Notes under the pieces: model-generated
Database searches by the model: none
The model's input: only the letters and a program-made list of their open reading frames with translations
What the model was told of the DNA's origin: nothing
Translations under genes and position numbers: made by a program
Shown: one piece after another, positions 63,690 to 64,000 of the stretch
How positions within the stretch are numbered: the stretch's first letter is position 1
Layout: every line of letters starts with the position of its first letter
Source: Pocillopora verrucosa
Taxonomy: Eukaryota; Cnidaria; Anthozoa; Scleractinia; Pocilloporidae
Length of the DNA stretch: 64,000 bases
Assembly: GCF_036669915.1 (NCBI RefSeq)
Contig: NC_089319.1
Location: forward strand, 1,768,582 to 1,832,581
Direction of reading: 5' to 3'

Positions 63690-64000
63690 AAGGGCATTAA
63701 AAGTGATAAAACTATTAAGAAATCGTTTTGTCTTGAACACGCGCTTAAACTTCCGTTTATTTTTAAGGTTCAAAGTACTTGTGTTACGAGCAGGAAGAAG
63801 GTCATGGAGCTTATTCTCTTCGCTCTGAATAATTTTATTGGGTAGTTTGTCAAATAATTCCTGACGGCGATCTGAAGTTTATTTAGGCCTGATTCAGCCG
63901 ATGTCCCATTGTATGAGCAAAAGGGAAAGATGATGCGCATTGCTCGCTTTTGTACCCCTTCAATCTCGTTGGGAAGGTATGTGGGGAGACCATCATGGGA
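63690..64000 (-). mobile_element. LINE reverse-transcriptase remnant (array unit 4, runs off the window)
   Basis: Nearly identical to 45650-45960: the same minus-strand RT end and the same frameshift. The window ends inside it. Confidence 0.7.

Larger units (their letters stand above)
51555..64000. repeat. Segmental duplication, second copy (block Y, runs off the window)
   Basis: Collinear with 34280-46000: GFER pseudogene, family-1 receptor, LINE remnant, family-2 pseudogene C, linker and a second family-1 receptor. Differences from block X include a SINE at 52661, the receptor fragment in gene C, a deletion of about 370 bp near 56912 and a 135-bp tandem duplication at 62213. Confidence 0.9.

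Overview
The window looks like nuclear DNA of an anthozoan cnidarian, most likely a stony coral. It is AT-rich and gene-sparse, with spliced genes whose products are plainly animal proteins. It also carries hairpin elements, TIR elements and tRNA-derived SINEs of the kind I associate with coral genomes (that association is from memory; no search was run).

Layout. (1) 1-1868: the last exons of a diacylglycerol kinase epsilon-type gene (+). (2) 1869-9806: about 8 kb without a gene, containing a 263-bp hairpin element bounded by a 16-bp target-site duplication. (3) 9807-13499: a complete four-exon meteorin-like secreted protein (+). (4) 15351-17190: a head-to-head pair sharing a 137-bp promoter, NDUFA3 (-) of complex I and ATG101 (+) of the ULK1 autophagy complex. 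(5) 18125-25176: a complete ten-exon PP1-type phosphatase paralogue (+) with a LINE remnant in intron 2. (6) 25941-30628: two intact intronless class A GPCRs (-). (7) 34318-64000: GFER (Erv1/ALR sulfhydryl oxidase) followed by a GPCR array.

The array is the most interesting part. Two unrelated intronless class A receptor families alternate in convergent orientation. Family 1 (+) has YRC or HRC in place of D/E-R-Y and LLLP in place of CWxP. Family 2 (-) has canonical ERY, CWLP and NPIIY motifs. Each family-1 gene is followed by the same LINE remnant, and three of the four by a family-2 gene before the window ends. The block GFER - family 1 - family 2 - family 1 - family 2 (about 34.28-49.2 kb) is repeated in tandem from about 51.55 kb to the end of the window, at an offset of 17.3 kb rising to 18.0 kb. 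The two copies have decayed in complementary ways. GFER is intact in the first block and dead in the second. The first family-1 receptor is dead in the first block and intact in the second. All three family-2 copies are broken by different lesions, one of them by a 663-bp piece of a family-1 receptor inserted with a 21-23 bp target duplication.

Working family-1 receptors in the window therefore number up to five: 26.0-27.0, 29.7-30.6, 44.5, 55.4 and 62.5 kb. Ligands cannot be read from sequence. Positions of exons come from reading splice sites by eye together with frame and family alignment from memory; no transcript data or searches were available.
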